This document shows, piece by piece, positions 35,398 through 43,403 of a stretch of 64,000 bases of DNA. Where the stretch lies: NCBI RefSeq assembly GCF_001428105.1, contig NZ_LMSJ01000008.1, forward strand, positions 1-64,000. The letters are read 5' to 3'. Under the pieces are notes generated by a model. The model was not told where the DNA came from, did not search any database, and was given only the letters and a program-made list of their open reading frames with translations. Origin of the DNA: Paenibacillus sp. Soil766 (GTDB lineage: Bacteria > Bacillota > Bacilli > Paenibacillales > NBRC-103111). Position 1 is the first letter of the stretch, and the number at the start of each line of letters is the position of its first letter. The translations under genes were made by a program, and so were the position numbers.

Positions 35398-38300
35398 TTA
35401 TTTGATTATTTCCTTTTGATGCGGGGAATGACTGGTAGTAGTAGCTAGAAGTGAAATCACTGCCTCGTAAACGTGAGTTGTCATAGATCCAATTCTTTTC
35501 CAGTTATATTCGCTATGAACGGTACGTAAGGCGGTAGAAGCGAGCTTAGATGCATACTGCGGTTGATCTAATAACTGAATGATTTGTGCGGCTAACGCAT
35601 CCCTGTCGCCTGCGGGACATGTACATCCGTTAACCCCGTGGCTGACAATCTCTGCAAGGCCTCCCGTATCTGAAACGATGAGAGGCGTCCCGCTGACCAT
35701 CGCTTCCAACGCGACTAATCCGAAGGGCTCATAGAGACTTGGGAAAATACAAATTTCTGCCTTTTGTAAAAGTAAGCTCTTGTCAGCCTCATCGAGAAAG
35801 CCTGTGAAGCATACGCGGTCTCCAAAGCTAAGAGCGAGTTCCTCTAAGCTATCTCGCTCAGGACCGCTTCCAGCGATGACGAGTTTGGCGTCCGGGCATT
35901 TGGCGAGTACTTGCGGCATCGCGGTCAGAAGAGTGTGTACACCTTTTTCATATACAAGACGGCCTAGAAAAGCAAGGACGCGCTGCGGCGCCTCGCTATG
36001 AGGAATCGCGTTAGCAAGCAGTGGATTCATCGTGAATAACGCTGGGTCGGGCTTAGGCAAGGGAGAAACACTGTTTGGAATTACGGTTATTTGGTGAATA
36101 GGAATATGAAAGAGCGTCTTAATTTCCTGCCCCATGGCTACACTGCATACGATGAGATGATCGGCCGCTTCTGTTAATTTACCTTCTATGGTATGAATCC
36201 GCTTCTGAAGCGGTGACTCGAGCTTTCCAAGATTACGTCCTGTTTCCGTAGCGTGAATTGTTGCTAGAAGCGGGAGGTGCATTTGATGTTTGGCGACATG
36301 TGCTGTGTAGTACACAAGCCAGTCATGCGCATGCACTAGATCGAATACAAGGCCCTTACGTACTAAGCCTAACATGAGATCTGTGAACGCCATATTCATT
36401 TGGAATACGCGATCTAGGAAGTGCAAGGAGTCGGTTGTAGGAATGACTTCCGCTCTATGAATATGGACACCCTCGGAAACTTCATAAGGAAGACAGTCTG
36501 GAGACTGACAGGTGATGACATGAACGGAATGTCCGTCGGCAGCAAGCCCTCTGGATAAATCGCAAACCGCTCTTGCTAGACCGCCAATGACGTGCGGCGG
36601 GTATTCCCAAGCGAGCATGAGAATGCGCAGCTTGGACGGATGGCTCTGTTGCGCAGCCTCTTTGTTCGAGGTAACGGCAACTTCGTTTAAAGGTATGACG
36701 GTATCTACACTGGATGATGCGCGTAATAGGACATGATTAGTGGAAGATAGCTGAAAAAGTCGATAATGAAGCTCTGGTAAAAAAGGAGTCTTCCGTTCCA
36801 GAGCGTGTACTAGCGTGGCTAGCTCTTTGTCAGATCCGCCCTTGTCTAATGTATTCATAAGGTTATGGAATTGGGATAAATGCGTTTCGATACGCTTCGT
36901 CGCGTAGGAGGTGACCGTATCCGCATCTAGGATAAACGTCCAGTCGCTGCTCTGCGCGAGCATGAGCTCCCGCGCTGCCTGATTCAGCGCCCGCAGCTGC
37001 AGGGAACTAAGCGCTGCCGGGTCCTGGTGCTTCTGCGCAGCCAGCACCATGCGATCCTCCGCCGCGTGCAGCCGCGGCGTAACCCACTGGCTGCGCGGCT
37101 GCAGCCAGACCTCGGCATAGCCGCCGCGGCCCCAGCTCGACACCGGTAGCGCAGCTACGGTGGTCGGCGCATGGGCGGCGGCGTAGCCGCCAAGCGTAGT
37201 CGTCTGCACGACTACGCTGTCATCGCTGCGCGCGGCAAGGCCGCGCAGCACGGCTTCGAGCCACTGGTGGCCTTCGTACCACCAGTGGCCAAGCAGCTCG
37301 GCATCGTACGGGCATACGATGACCGAGGGCTCCTGAGGCGCAGATGCAGCCTCTGCGCCAGACGCCAGGCGCCGCTCCGCGAGGCGGCGCACCTGCGCTA
37401 CCCGGCTAGCGATGAAATGCTCAGCGTGGAGCTGAGCTTTCTGAGCGGCACGCGCCGGGTTGTAGGGCACTTTGGCGTCACCATCGCCGGTGACGCTGTA
37501 GTACTTGAAGCCCGTATGGATGCGTGCGCCGTTCGGCAGCACGTAGGGCTTCAAGTATGCCCATTCGGCCCCGCCTTCGCGGCCGAGGTCATACCCGATA
37601 TCGCGATAATATTCGCGATAGTCGGGGTCGCCGGGGTACCCAGCCTCGGCGCTCCAGACATGGGCGCCGGCCTCGGGATCCCGGGCGAACGCACAGGCAC
37701 CGCCTGGCGTGCGCAGCGGCAGACCTGTTGTGTCCTTGTCAATGGCGCCCTCGCGGCGGGCCAAGGTGTGCGCATGCGTATCTACGATGAAGTAACGTAG
37801 ATCGAGCGCTTGCAGGTGTGGCTCAAGCGCAGGCGAATAGCCGCACTCTGGCAGCCAGATGCCTGCAGGAGCGACTCCGAAATGTCGGCGGAATTCCTGT
37901 ACCGCCGACTCGAGCTGCGCGCGTAGCGTGCCATCGTTCTTCACCAAGGGTAGAAACGCATGTGTCGCAGCGCAAGTAATTAATTCTAAGCAGCCTGTGG
38001 AGCTGAGGCTGCGGAACTTGGCAATGAGATCGCCGTGGAGGCGATCGTATAAGAGGCTGAGCCGATGATACCGATCCGCGTATAGCTTAGCTAGCGGGCC
38101 GAAGGCTTCATCACCCCACAGGCGAATGACTTCACGCTGCCCCAACTCGCAAAGCGAGGAGAGGTGCTTGCGAAGTCGCAGATGCATGCGTGAATCTTCT
38201 AGCATGGCAAGCAGGGGTGGAGACAATGATAACGTAAGGCGAAACGGCACTTCATCTTCTACAAGCTTTTCCATCATGTCAATGAGAGGCAGGTACGTGT

Positions 38301-38418
38301 CGACAACCGCTTCGAAAAACCAGCGTTCTTCTAACGTAATTTCAGATGCATTGTGGCGAACATAAGGGATGTGGGCATGCAAGAGCAAAGCAACATAGCC
38401 TTGTACGTTAGTGCTCAA
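35398..38418 (-). CDS. GH57-GT4 fusion protein (branching enzyme-like plus glycosyltransferase)
   Basis: A 1006-residue two-domain protein. Residues 1 to about 530 are a GH57/DUF1957 enzyme: LLLHAHIPYVRH start, the nucleophile Glu in GIWLPECGYSP, and PYDAELLGHWWYEG with the catalytic Asp. Residues about 590-985 are a GT4 glycosyltransferase: MLAWEYPPHVIGGLARA, HAHDWLVYY, GRLVYEKGVHTLL and FPSLYEPFGLVALEAM. The parts resemble 1,4-alpha-glucan branching enzyme and glycogen-synthase-like proteins, suggesting one polypeptide that extends and branches an alpha-glucan. The stretch around 36950-37950 is visibly richer in GC than the rest of the gene. Confidence 0.88.
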   Translation of the reverse strand: MSTNVQGYVALLLHAHIPYVRHNASEITLEERWFFEAVVDTYLPLIDMMEKLVEDEVPFRLTLSLSPPLLAMLEDSRMHLRLRKHLSSLCELGQREVIRLWGDEAFGPLAKLYADRYHRLSLLYDRLHGDLIAKFRSLSSTGCLELITCAATHAFLPLVKNDGTLRAQLESAVQEFRRHFGVAPAGIWLPECGYSPALEPHLQALDLRYFIVDTHAHTLARREGAIDKDTTGLPLRTPGGACAFARDPEAGAHVWSAEAGYPGDPDYREYYRDIGYDLGREGGAEWAYLKPYVLPNGARIHTGFKYYSVTGDGDAKVPYNPARAAQKAQLHAEHFIASRVAQVRRLAERRLASGAEAASAPQEPSVIVCPYDAELLGHWWYEGHQWLEAVLRGLAARSDDSVVVQTTTLGGYAAAHAPTTVAALPVSSWGRGGYAEVWLQPRSQWVTPRLHAAEDRMVLAAQKHQDPAALSSLQLRALNQAARELMLAQSSDWTFILDADTVTSYATKRIETHLSQFHNLMNTLDKGGSDKELATLVHALERKTPFLPELHYRLFQLSSTNHVLLRASSSVDTVIPLNEVAVTSNKEAAQQSHPSKLRILMLAWEYPPHVIGGLARAVCDLSRGLAADGHSVHVITCQSPDCLPYEVSEGVHIHRAEVIPTTDSLHFLDRVFQMNMAFTDLMLGLVRKGLVFDLVHAHDWLVYYTAHVAKHQMHLPLLATIHATETGRNLGKLESPLQKRIHTIEGKLTEAADHLIVCSVAMGQEIKTLFHIPIHQITVIPNSVSPLPKPDPALFTMNPLLANAIPHSEAPQRVLAFLGRLVYEKGVHTLLTAMPQVLAKCPDAKLVIAGSGPERDSLEELALSFGDRVCFTGFLDEADKSLLLQKAEICIFPSLYEPFGLVALEAMVSGTPLIVSDTGGLAEIVSHGVNGCTCPAGDRDALAAQIIQLLDQPQYASKLASTALRTVHSEYNWKRIGSMTTHVYEAVISLLATTTSHSPHQKEIIK

Positions 38419-38981
38419 TCAGTATCGCCTCCAGATTCCGTATCTACAAGGTAAGTGTTCTTCGGTACATACACCGAATAGGCCGAAAAATACGCATGTT
38501 CATCGGGCGTTACTTGTGGTAAAAGAAGAGACGTTAACTGATAAATAAAAGAATGATCAGTTTCGACTGAATGATGATCGCTATCCAGACTTATCGCTGG
38601 GATTTGAATGATATTGGAATGCAGAAGCGGAAGGAAATAACCTTGCTCATTTCGGATACCTAGTCTTGCATAATACGCTTGGCCAGAGGCTAATCCGCTG
38701 AGAAAGCATGAATCTCCAGGAGGAAGCAAAAGCTCCGAGACCCGACCCGCGGGTTGCTGTTGGTTGCTGCAAGATGTGTTAGGAGATGGATCGACGACTT
38801 CGTGGAACCGTAGTGAAGGAGATAAAGAGCGCCAGTCCTTCTGGAAATGCTCTTGCAGGAGCATCTGCTTACTGGAAGAAAGCTGCCAATAAATAAACTG
38901 GACGGAAGGGGATTGTGCCAGTAAATGAAGCGTATCGCGATCAAAGGCAAAGTGGCGTGCTTGAGTAGAGATCAGACTCAC
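38415..38981 (-). CDS. DUF4912 domain-containing protein
   Basis: A 188-residue protein with the DUF4912 pattern (DTLHLLAQSPSVQFIYWQLSS near residues 16-36; YYARLGIRNEQGYFLPLLHSN). It overlaps the GH57-GT4 gene by four bases and is transcribed first. Genes of this family often sit beside GH57 enzymes; a role in glucan binding or control is a guess. Confidence 0.8.
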   Translation of the reverse strand: MSLISTQARHFAFDRDTLHLLAQSPSVQFIYWQLSSSKQMLLQEHFQKDWRSLSPSLRFHEVVDPSPNTSCSNQQQPAGRVSELLLPPGDSCFLSGLASGQAYYARLGIRNEQGYFLPLLHSNIIQIPAISLDSDHHSVETDHSFIYQLTSLLLPQVTPDEHAYFSAYSVYVPKNTYLVDTESGGDTD

Positions 38982-39067
38982 CTTTTCTGCTTACTTATGT
39001 TGTAAGAAGGAGTAATTGTGTTTATAGATGTTGTTCTATGTTTTATTGTAGCATATGCGCCATATAA

Positions 39068-39103
39068 ACCAAAAATCTCCACCCCAGAAGAAAGGGGGGA
39101 GAT
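39068..39103 (-). terminator. Terminator of the KTSC-like gene
   Basis: Minus strand: AATCTCC-CCCC, loop, GGGG-GGAGATT, then TTTTGG. It lies downstream of the small gene at 39166-39384. Confidence 0.7.
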
Positions 39104-39165
39104 TGCTTGTGTACCACTAGCAGTTGCTCATCATGATTGGCCGAGGGTAAAGGTGATTCAATGCC

Positions 39166-39384
39166 TTACTTGGTTGAGATGTTTTCTTCCATGTACCTAC
39201 TCTCCGTAAGTCTCATTAGAGAATCATATCGATTCGGCGATGTGAAAAGCAAGAGATACTCATCTTGTTTTACATTGGTGTAGGAGGCTCTGAATCCGGT
39301 ATGATACTGGACTGTCATGCTGGAGGATTGGTCGTCATACTGCACAAAGGCTATCTGTCTGGAAACACTCGGAATCATGTTCAC
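39166..39384 (-). CDS. Small KTSC-like protein
   Basis: A 72-residue protein from a GTG start (GGGGAGAG upstream). The pattern VSRQIAFVQYDDQSSSMTVQYHTG followed by SYTNV and YLLLFTSPNRYDSLMRL is that of the KTSC fold: strand-strand with Y-D and a Gly turn, then a helix. KTSC domains may bind nucleic acid through association with lysyl-tRNA synthetase-like proteins, but the role is unknown. A terminator follows. Confidence 0.6.
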   Translation of the reverse strand: MNMIPSVSRQIAFVQYDDQSSSMTVQYHTGFRASYTNVKQDEYLLLFTSPNRYDSLMRLTESRYMEENISTK

Positions 39385-39572
39385 GCCGCTCTCCCCTTCA
39401 TCTCAAGAATTCGGAAAACACGTAATGGATCAGTCATTACTATAATTATGCTTAGTCAAACACATTTAGAATGATTTGACATCCTCTAGCTGCACTTATG
39501 AAAAAGGAATTTCACACATTTGTAACGAATATATTAAATTAATCCGGGTTCGATGATTAGGAGGGATTTCCC

Positions 39573-39995
39573 ATGAGTTTTTGCTGTGGAGCCAGTATGA
39601 TTGGAACAAAAGGTACTTTGAAGCACATACGTACACAAATTCACAATGTGCCCATCCTCTTCTGCCCGGTATGTCACCATATTGAGGTTCACTATTTGGT
39701 GGAGAACGAATATGAAATTCTCGCCGAATATGCCCATGGAGATGGCGCTGCAGAAGTCGATTTTATTGAGTACGTAGATGGCAAGGATCATTTGTTGCAC
39801 GACAATTGCGTAAATCACGAAGGCGAAGAGCCGATGGATATCGTTCGTTGTCAAATTGACATGGCGTTAGATCTGTTAGGTTTCGCCAAAACGATTGAGG
39901 ATCAGGAATGGGAAGAGCAACTCATGAAACGATTACAAATGCTTAGCACACGCCGTGACAAGCTGAAAAATAAAAAGACCTCTAAGAATTCCTAG
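39573..39995 (+). CDS. Uncharacterised CxxC zinc-ribbon-like protein
   Basis: A 140-residue soluble acidic protein with a likely metal site near the N-terminus (FCCGASM and LFCPVCHHIEVHY), then FIEYVDGKDHLL and a helical C-terminal half ending in a Lys-rich tail. This recalls YgiT/MqsA-like zinc-ribbon proteins, but I cannot name a family. GGAGGG precedes the ATG. Confidence 0.65.
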   Translation: MSFCCGASMIGTKGTLKHIRTQIHNVPILFCPVCHHIEVHYLVENEYEILAEYAHGDGAAEVDFIEYVDGKDHLLHDNCVNHEGEEPMDIVRCQIDMALDLLGFAKTIEDQEWEEQLMKRLQMLSTRRDKLKNKKTSKNS

Positions 39996-40012
39996 AGGTG
40001 TGCTTTCTAAAT
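39979..40012 (+). terminator. Weak terminator-like hairpin
   Basis: ACCTCTA, loop AGAATTCC, TAGAGGT, at the stop of the zinc-ribbon gene; only a weak T-run follows. Confidence 0.4.
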
Positions 40013-40022
40013 GAAAATTTCA

Positions 40023-40102
40023 ATTAAATGGAAAACCTCCCGTTAATGTTCTGGTTTTTGCTGTTTTCGATGCAAATTCCAAAGAATAGCTGGAGGTTTT
40101 CC
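40023..40102. repeat. Palindromic intergenic repeat
   Basis: ATTAAATGGAAAACCTCCCGTTAAT (40023-40047) is a small palindrome of the form ATTAA-GGA-loop-TCC-TTAAT; GGAAAACCTCC (40030-40040) also pairs perfectly with GGAGGTTTTCC (40092-40102). Related palindromes lie at 46316-46390. Confidence 0.55.
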
Positions 40103-40137
40103 TGTTATTTAGCTTATACGCAACGGGCTCTTCATAC

Positions 40138-40911
40138 TCATTTAACTTCTTGCAGCAGCTTTGCGAATTCCTTTTGCAAATCACGGCTGAGGGGAATCTT
40201 GACGGAGGTATGTCTCAAATGAATGATGAATCTCCGAGAAGTGGGGAACCCGCTTTCTTTCACAAACGACACGACATGTCGCAAGTTCACTAGATAGCCC
40301 TTGAAGGGGCTGAACATATGGGGTGTGCTTTGAGCCAATATATCCGATAAATTCGAGCTGGACTCCATTTGAGCACCGTTCACCAGATGAATTCTGGAGA
40401 GTCGCTTGTCTTCCTTTTCCACAAAGAGAATGGCATCTTCGGAAATAGGGAGTTGTGATTTTTGATTTTTAACTGTAATCCACGTTGCTGAGGCAGGCTG
40501 TGGTTCCTGCGAATTGCGGCTTCGCTCTAATTGAATTTCGGCAATCGTTTTGCGGATGGCAGCTTGAAATTTCGGCAACATGACAGGTTTGGAGAGAAAG
40601 TAGACAGAATCAAGTTCATGAAATGCCGTCAAAATATGCTCGGTATTCGTGGTTCCACTAACCATAACGACCTTCATTTGGTACCCCGCAAGGCGTAAAG
40701 CCTGCACAACGCTGATACCATCCAACTTACCTTCAAGCCCAATATCCATGAGAAGGATATCAGGTTGTAACTTATCGTAATCCCGTAGGAATTGTTCCCC
40801 GTCCGATACGATTGAAATGACTTGTAACCCACATTGCTGACAATAGCTTTCAAGTAATTGACCTACCCAGTAATTATCTTCTACGATGGCGACTGTAAAG
40901 CCATGCTTCAT
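40138..40911 (-). CDS. Response regulator with LytTR DNA-binding domain
   Basis: 257 residues. The receiver domain (1-120) has the phospho-acceptor in LLMDIGLEGKLDG, Thr-like VSGTTN and FLSKPVM (Lys). The LytTR domain (150-250) has ISEDAILFVEKEDKRLSRIHLVNG and FSPFKGYLVNLRHV, and binds direct-repeat sites. No kinase is adjacent; the divergent neighbour at 41101 is a membrane protein with no kinase domain. Targets unknown. Confidence 0.87.
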   Translation of the reverse strand: MKHGFTVAIVEDNYWVGQLLESYCQQCGLQVISIVSDGEQFLRDYDKLQPDILLMDIGLEGKLDGISVVQALRLAGYQMKVVMVSGTTNTEHILTAFHELDSVYFLSKPVMLPKFQAAIRKTIAEIQLERSRNSQEPQPASATWITVKNQKSQLPISEDAILFVEKEDKRLSRIHLVNGAQMESSSNLSDILAQSTPHMFSPFKGYLVNLRHVVSFVKESGFPTSRRFIIHLRHTSVKIPLSRDLQKEFAKLLQEVK

Positions 40912-41100
40912 TTACTGATCTCACTCCAATCCTTCCAAAGACAATAGCAGGAACTATGTCATCTTATACGCTATAACAGCCAACTTAGTCCACTTTGAAG
41001 GCAAAAGTACGAATATCTTGTATACTCTTTAATGTAATTATAGAAATTGTCAAGTTGCTTACAGCATGATTTCGTCGCTTAGAAATGAGGGAAAGCGCAA

Positions 41101-41730
41101 TTGTTCACATGGGTAAAATTGATACTAGCTATTATTCATTTTGTTCCCATGGTCTTATTCTCCTTGTTGCTATTTCGGATTCGAATAAAGCCATATTGGA
41201 AACAAATATCGCTAGCTGTGCTGGTAGGCTCACTGCTCTCATTAATTAATAATTCGCCTTTAATATTGGTTTGTATCCTATGTATCTTACTCATGTGTGT
41301 ATGGAAATATCGGTTTGTACCTGCTTTACTCATAGCACTTTCGGGCTACATTATGCCAGTTCTCATTTCTACGACTGTATATGTTTGCATCAATTTCACA
41401 CAAGACGAAGCCTATCATGTCATTAAAGACGATCTTGCCATTTCTTATATGACGCATATATTAATTCTGTTAGGTAAATTCGTATTCCTCATGACGCTAT
41501 ACAAGCGGAGACTAGGATTTACCTTTCTTTCGCATTATACGAGAATTCCGTTCAATCGAGAAAATGTCGGGGTATACTTATACATGATCGTTGTTATTAT
41601 TGGCATGATCTACCGTCATGCTTTCAGTGATAATGTATTCAGTGTCGTGATGCCTATTCAGTTATTGAGTATGGCAACGATTCTATTCATCTATGTCATG
41701 CTAAGTAAAGAACTTGGCTTTCAAAGATGA
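41101..41730 (+). CDS. Polytopic membrane protein, no kinase domain
   Basis: A 209-residue protein with six or seven hydrophobic segments, starting at TTG with GAGGGAAAG upstream. Its pattern recalls the membrane sensor half of AgrC-like kinases, but the cytoplasmic kinase part is absent and the C-terminus ends at SKELGFQR. Divergent from the LytTR regulator. Its last 30 bases overlap the convergent XRE gene. Family not recognised. Confidence 0.6.
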   Translation: MFTWVKLILAIIHFVPMVLFSLLLFRIRIKPYWKQISLAVLVGSLLSLINNSPLILVCILCILLMCVWKYRFVPALLIALSGYIMPVLISTTVYVCINFTQDEAYHVIKDDLAISYMTHILILLGKFVFLMTLYKRRLGFTFLSHYTRIPFNRENVGVYLYMIVVIIGMIYRHAFSDNVFSVVMPIQLLSMATILFIYVMLSKELGFQR

Positions 41731-42342
41731 GGGACATGGATTACCTAATGCTTCCAATGCGTGTCCATTATTAAATGCGACATAATCAAGAATAGTTTGA
41801 TGATACTTCTTCTGTGGTATTGCTGCGGCAATGATGAAGGGTGCATTTTCATATGTATCAAAATAAAGTTTGCCTTCTGAGGAGGCATACTTTTTTATTT
41901 TGTTCAGATTTACGAAAAGATGCATATCCATTTTCACAAAATGATGCTCTGTTAATGTTTCGATAAAGTGTGTGAAAGCCACGAGAGATTCGACTTGTTC
42001 TTCTCGCATTCCATCCTCTGAATAGTAGATAATGGATTGAATTCCAAATTCGACATACCAGATCGTATCCAGATTGGCTTGCCCTGGCTTCGACCAAGTG
42101 GAAGTTTCTTCTAGATATCCTGCCTTTTTAAGTAAATCCGTATACGGGTATTGATAAGCTTGGGCCAACTTTCTCAAGGTCTCGGGAGAAGGTTTAATGA
42201 CATCATTGGTCGTTCGATTACGACCCAGTTCCAAATCTCTAATATATGCATGAGATAGGCCGCTCTTATTAGCTGCTTTACGCAATGAAGCTTTGCCTCG
42301 TAACGTTTCAAGAAACTTACCAAAGTGATTGCTTGCTTCCAT
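41701..42342 (-). CDS. XRE family helix-turn-helix regulator
   Basis: About 213 residues. The HTH is near residues 8-60 (LRGKASLRKAANKSGLSHAYIRDLELGRN, with a loop before SPETLRKLAQAY). The C-terminal 130 residues form an unrecognised domain. The ATG at 42342 follows GGGAGG by eight bases and is preferred over the GTG at 42351. Its 3' end overlaps the membrane protein gene. Separated by about 250 bases from sigI. Confidence 0.78.
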   Translation of the reverse strand: MEASNHFGKFLETLRGKASLRKAANKSGLSHAYIRDLELGRNRTTNDVIKPSPETLRKLAQAYQYPYTDLLKKAGYLEETSTWSKPGQANLDTIWYVEFGIQSIIYYSEDGMREEQVESLVAFTHFIETLTEHHFVKMDMHLFVNLNKIKKYASSEGKLYFDTYENAPFIIAAAIPQKKYHQTILDYVAFNNGHALEALGNPCPSSLKAKFFT

Positions 42343-42540
42343 ATGAAACACCTCCCTGTCGTACCACCTCTATTCAACATTGCTCATCGGAGAGGGCATC
42401 GTGATAGAGGTTTTCTTAATATTATAAAGGATAGATAAAGCAATTGAAACCGTAAAACAAGGGTTTATTTGCCAGTAGGTGCTCATTTAGATATCTATGT
42501 TATAATGAATCAGCAAATTATTTATAAATTTCATCATACG

Positions 42541-42575
42541 TACCCCCCGAATTGTTATATACAAGGACGAAACTA
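42541..42575 (+). promoter_or_regulatory. Probable SigI-dependent promoter of sigI-rsgI
   Basis: ACCCCCC (42542-42548) and CGAAA (42568-42572), 19 bases apart, match the C-rich -35 and CGAA -10 of SigI promoters, about 25 bases before the sigI GTG. Confidence 0.6.
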
Positions 42576-42595
42576 CTATACTGTGAGGTGGAAAG

Positions 42596-43384
42596 GTGCT
42601 ACTGGTACTATTCAAAAAGTTTCTGGGAAAGAAAGAGTCCCATGGAAAAAATGAACCGCAAGCCTCTTCACTTGAGGTAACCATACATCAGATTCAAGAG
42701 GGAGACCTAAGACTAAGGAATCAATTTATTGCAGATTATCAGCCCTATGTTGCCAAAGTAACAAGCAGGTTTTGCAAGAGATTCATTGATCCCGCAAGAG
42801 ATGATGAATTTAGCATTGCCTTAGCAGCTTTTAATGAAGCTATTAATCAATATTCTTCGGTTATGGGAAGATCATTTCTAGGTTTCGCAGAGACGGTTAT
42901 CAGGCGAAGGCTCATTGATTTTATTCGTAAGGAGCAACGCTTCAAAGGGCAAATCCCTTATAGCTCGTTTGATCAAGAAGATGATGAAGATAACTTAATG
43001 AATCCAATTGAGGTTCATCAAGCCATCGAAGCCTATGAGAAGCAGAAGGGCTTAGAAGAAAGGCGAAGTGAAATTATTGATTTTAATCGCTGCTTAAGTG
43101 ATTTTGACATTAATTTCTCGGAATTAACAGATGCCTCCCCCAAACATGACGACTCCAGGCAGATGCTGTTCGGTATCGGCCGCACACTTGCACAGGATTC
43201 AGAGCTTATGCGCACTCTGTTGACGAAACGACAGCTGCCAATTAAAGAGCTGCTCGAGCAAGTTCAAGTATCTAGAAAGACCTTGGAACGAAATCGTAAG
43301 TACATCATTGCAATTGCACTTATTTTTAACGGCCCATATCCATATTTACGGGATTACTTACATATTCGTGATGAAGAAAGTTGA
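42596..43384 (+). CDS. sigI: RNA polymerase sigma factor SigI
   Basis: A 262-residue alternative sigma factor. A sigma-2-like region (about residues 20-115: RNQFIADYQPYVAKVTSRFC, FAETVIRRRLIDFIRKEQRF) and a C-terminal SigI-type helix-turn-helix (LPIKELLEQVQVSRKTLERNRKY) are present. SigI acts in heat and cell-wall/polysaccharide stress. The GTG start follows GAGGTGG. The probable SigI promoter upstream indicates autoregulation. Paired with rsgI 19 bases downstream. Confidence 0.92.
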   Translation: MLLVLFKKFLGKKESHGKNEPQASSLEVTIHQIQEGDLRLRNQFIADYQPYVAKVTSRFCKRFIDPARDDEFSIALAAFNEAINQYSSVMGRSFLGFAETVIRRRLIDFIRKEQRFKGQIPYSSFDQEDDEDNLMNPIEVHQAIEAYEKQKGLEERRSEIIDFNRCLSDFDINFSELTDASPKHDDSRQMLFGIGRTLAQDSELMRTLLTKRQLPIKELLEQVQVSRKTLERNRKYIIAIALIFNGPYPYLRDYLHIRDEES

Positions 43385-43403
43385 ATGAAAGGAAGAACAG
43401 CGC

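Noticed and set aside
37171-37800. Long plus-strand frame of 209 codons
   Set aside because: It is the antisense of the GH57 domain in a GC-rich stretch, where long shadow frames are expected.
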